From Shewanella insulae (GTDB lineage: Bacteria; Pseudomonadota; Gammaproteobacteria; Enterobacterales; Shewanellaceae), in NCBI RefSeq assembly GCF_009831655.1, contig NZ_WRPA01000011.1:122930-186929 (forward strand): a DNA stretch of 64,000 nucleotides, written 5' to 3'. The notes below the pieces were generated by a model. That model was not told where the DNA came from, did no database searches, and saw only the letters and a list, made by a program, of their open reading frames with translations. Position numbers and translations under genes: made by a program. Positions 63,318 to 64,000 of the stretch are shown here, piece after piece (position 1 is the stretch's first letter; each line of letters begins with the position of its first letter).

Positions 63318-63567
63318 TACACCTAAAGAAGAGGGTCGTCAGACATAACACATCTTATCAATACAGGATCAATTGCGTGTGTTTATTCCGATTATGCCAC
63401 ATTTAAATTAATGAGTGGCTAAACATTATTGCATTTAGCTATAAGCATATACGAATGAACTAGGAAACGAGGCGTTTACCATATCGGCAATGGCCATCCG
63501 CTACCTAATCACACACCATACAGAATTTAGATGACTTAGCACATAGGCATTTTGAAAAGTCAGAAAC
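63318..63567. other. Spacer between the EAL gene and the rRNA operon
   Basis: About 250 bases, AT-rich, with no credible gene or clear repeat. It should contain the promoter of the minus-strand EAL gene; no strong sigma-70 pair stood out. Confidence 0.4.
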
Positions 63568-63599
63568 GAAAAAAGCCTCAGCATTTCTGCTGAGGCTTT
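63568..63599 (-). terminator. Terminator of the rRNA operon
   Basis: On the minus strand AAAGCCTCAGCA pairs with TGCTGAGGCTTT around GAAA and is followed by a T-run of six. It lies 12 bases past the tRNA-Asp 3' end. Confidence 0.9.
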
Positions 63600-63610
63600 C
63601 GTCTTAATGT

Positions 63611-63687
63611 TGGCGGAGCGGACGGGACTCGAACCCGCGACCCCCGGCGTGACAGGCCGGTATTCTAACCAACTGAACTACCGCTCC
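63611..63687 (-). tRNA. tRNA-Asp (GTC)
   Basis: 77 nt on the minus strand. The acceptor stem GGAGCGG/CCGCTCC is perfect and the CCA is encoded. The anticodon loop CCTGTCACG carries GTC, the T arm has GGTTCGAGTCC, and the D arm has AGTTGGTTAGA. It is the distal gene of the rRNA operon, after 5S. Confidence 0.96.
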
Positions 63688-63721
63688 TTTAGTAAAACGC
63701 TTACGCGGGATACTAAATTAG

Positions 63722-63841
63722 GCGCCTGGAAATGACCTACTCTCACATGGGGAGACCCCACACTACCATCGGCGCAATTGCGTTTCACTTCTGAGTTCGG
63801 GATGGGATCAGGTGGGACCACAATGCTATGGTTTCCAGACA
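63722..63841 (-). rRNA. rrf: 5S ribosomal RNA
   Basis: About 120 nt. The minus strand contains the conserved CCCGAACTCAGAAGTGAAAC and GATGGTAGTGTGGGGTCTCC blocks, and the ends TGTCTGG and CCAGGC pair. End positions are set by analogy with E. coli and may be off by a base or two. Confidence 0.95.
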
Positions 63842-63950
63842 AATTTGGAAATTTGGAAAGCTGTTTGAGTTCGCACTTCAATCAAGTACTTTGTATTCTT
63901 CTGATTCAGTAACCATTACTTACTTTGCAGTAAAAACCCTTTTGGGTTGT

Positions 63951-64000
63951 ATGGTTAAGCCTCACGAGTCATTAGTACAGGTTAGCTCAACGCCTCACAA
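63951..64000 (-). rRNA. rrl: 23S ribosomal RNA, 3' end only (cut by window edge)
   Basis: The minus strand reads GCGTTGAGCTAACCTGTACT, then AATGACTCGTGAGGCTTAACC, the conserved 3' end of 23S. The rest of the gene lies beyond the window. About 110 bases separate it from 5S. Confidence 0.93.

Overview
The window is a 64-kb stretch of a gammaproteobacterial chromosome, almost certainly Shewanella. The evidence is the gene order polA-spf-engB-cytochrome c4-yihI-DUF2489-hemN, kbl-tdh followed by glpE-glpG, the tup-mob-moa block, and kdkA/waaA lying near coaD. Base composition looks above 50% GC, which would fit a species such as S. loihica better than S. oneidensis; this is judged by eye, not computed. 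No insertion sequence, prophage, integrase or CRISPR array was seen.

Layout. (1) 1-4.2 kb: 3' end of a magnesium channel gene (mgtE), a YeiH-family membrane protein with a tiny antisense-overlapping membrane-protein gene, a secreted DJ-1/PfpI protein and an HD-GYP phosphodiesterase. (2) 4.4-10.2 kb, minus strand: a tightly coupled operon with a TonB-dependent receptor carrying a long Gly-Ser tract, a double-ATPase ECF protein, an ECF T component, an ECF S component and a TiaS-like DDTDD protein. This looks like an outer-to-inner-membrane uptake route for an unidentified ligand and is the best candidate here for an undescribed system. (3) 10.5-14.4 kb: menF behind a promoter with a Fur-like box, a periplasmic binding protein, yhhQ preceded by a preQ1-I-like riboswitch, a GNAT acetyltransferase and a RyhB-type small RNA with its Fur box. 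(4) 14.4-23.9 kb: a sigma-54 two-component system divergent from tupABC-mobA-mobB/moeA-moaA. The tupA promoter region carries a sigma-54 signature and a candidate enhancer, linking tungstate uptake to pterin-cofactor synthesis.

(5) 24-41.7 kb: a small membrane protein, mutM, a Wzi-like outer-membrane protein, coaD and a lipopolysaccharide core region. The latter holds several GT9, GT8-like, GT2 and GT4 transferases, a CDP-glycerol/glycerophosphotransferase pair, rmlC-rmlB-rmlD without rmlA, and Kdo kinase and Kdo transferase. (6) 42-47 kb: a TetR regulator, the threonine-degradation pair kbl-tdh, glpE, glpG and elbB. (7) 47.5-57 kb: polA, Spot 42 (spf), a second structured small-RNA candidate, engB, cytochrome c4, a CsrB/CsrC-like GGA-rich small RNA, a Zn-ribbon methyltransferase, yihI, a DUF2489 gene, hemN and add. 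(8) 57.8-64 kb: a DUF885 lipoprotein, pldB, a PAS-GGDEF-EAL protein with a degenerate cyclase motif, and the distal end of an rRNA operon on the minus strand (23S 3' end, 5S, tRNA-Asp, terminator).

The regulatory RNA content is notable: RyhB, Spot 42, a CsrB-like RNA, a preQ1 riboswitch and one unnamed structured RNA candidate can all be read directly from sequence and structure. Start codons were moved from the longest possible frame wherever a Shine-Dalgarno, a signal peptide or family alignment supported it.
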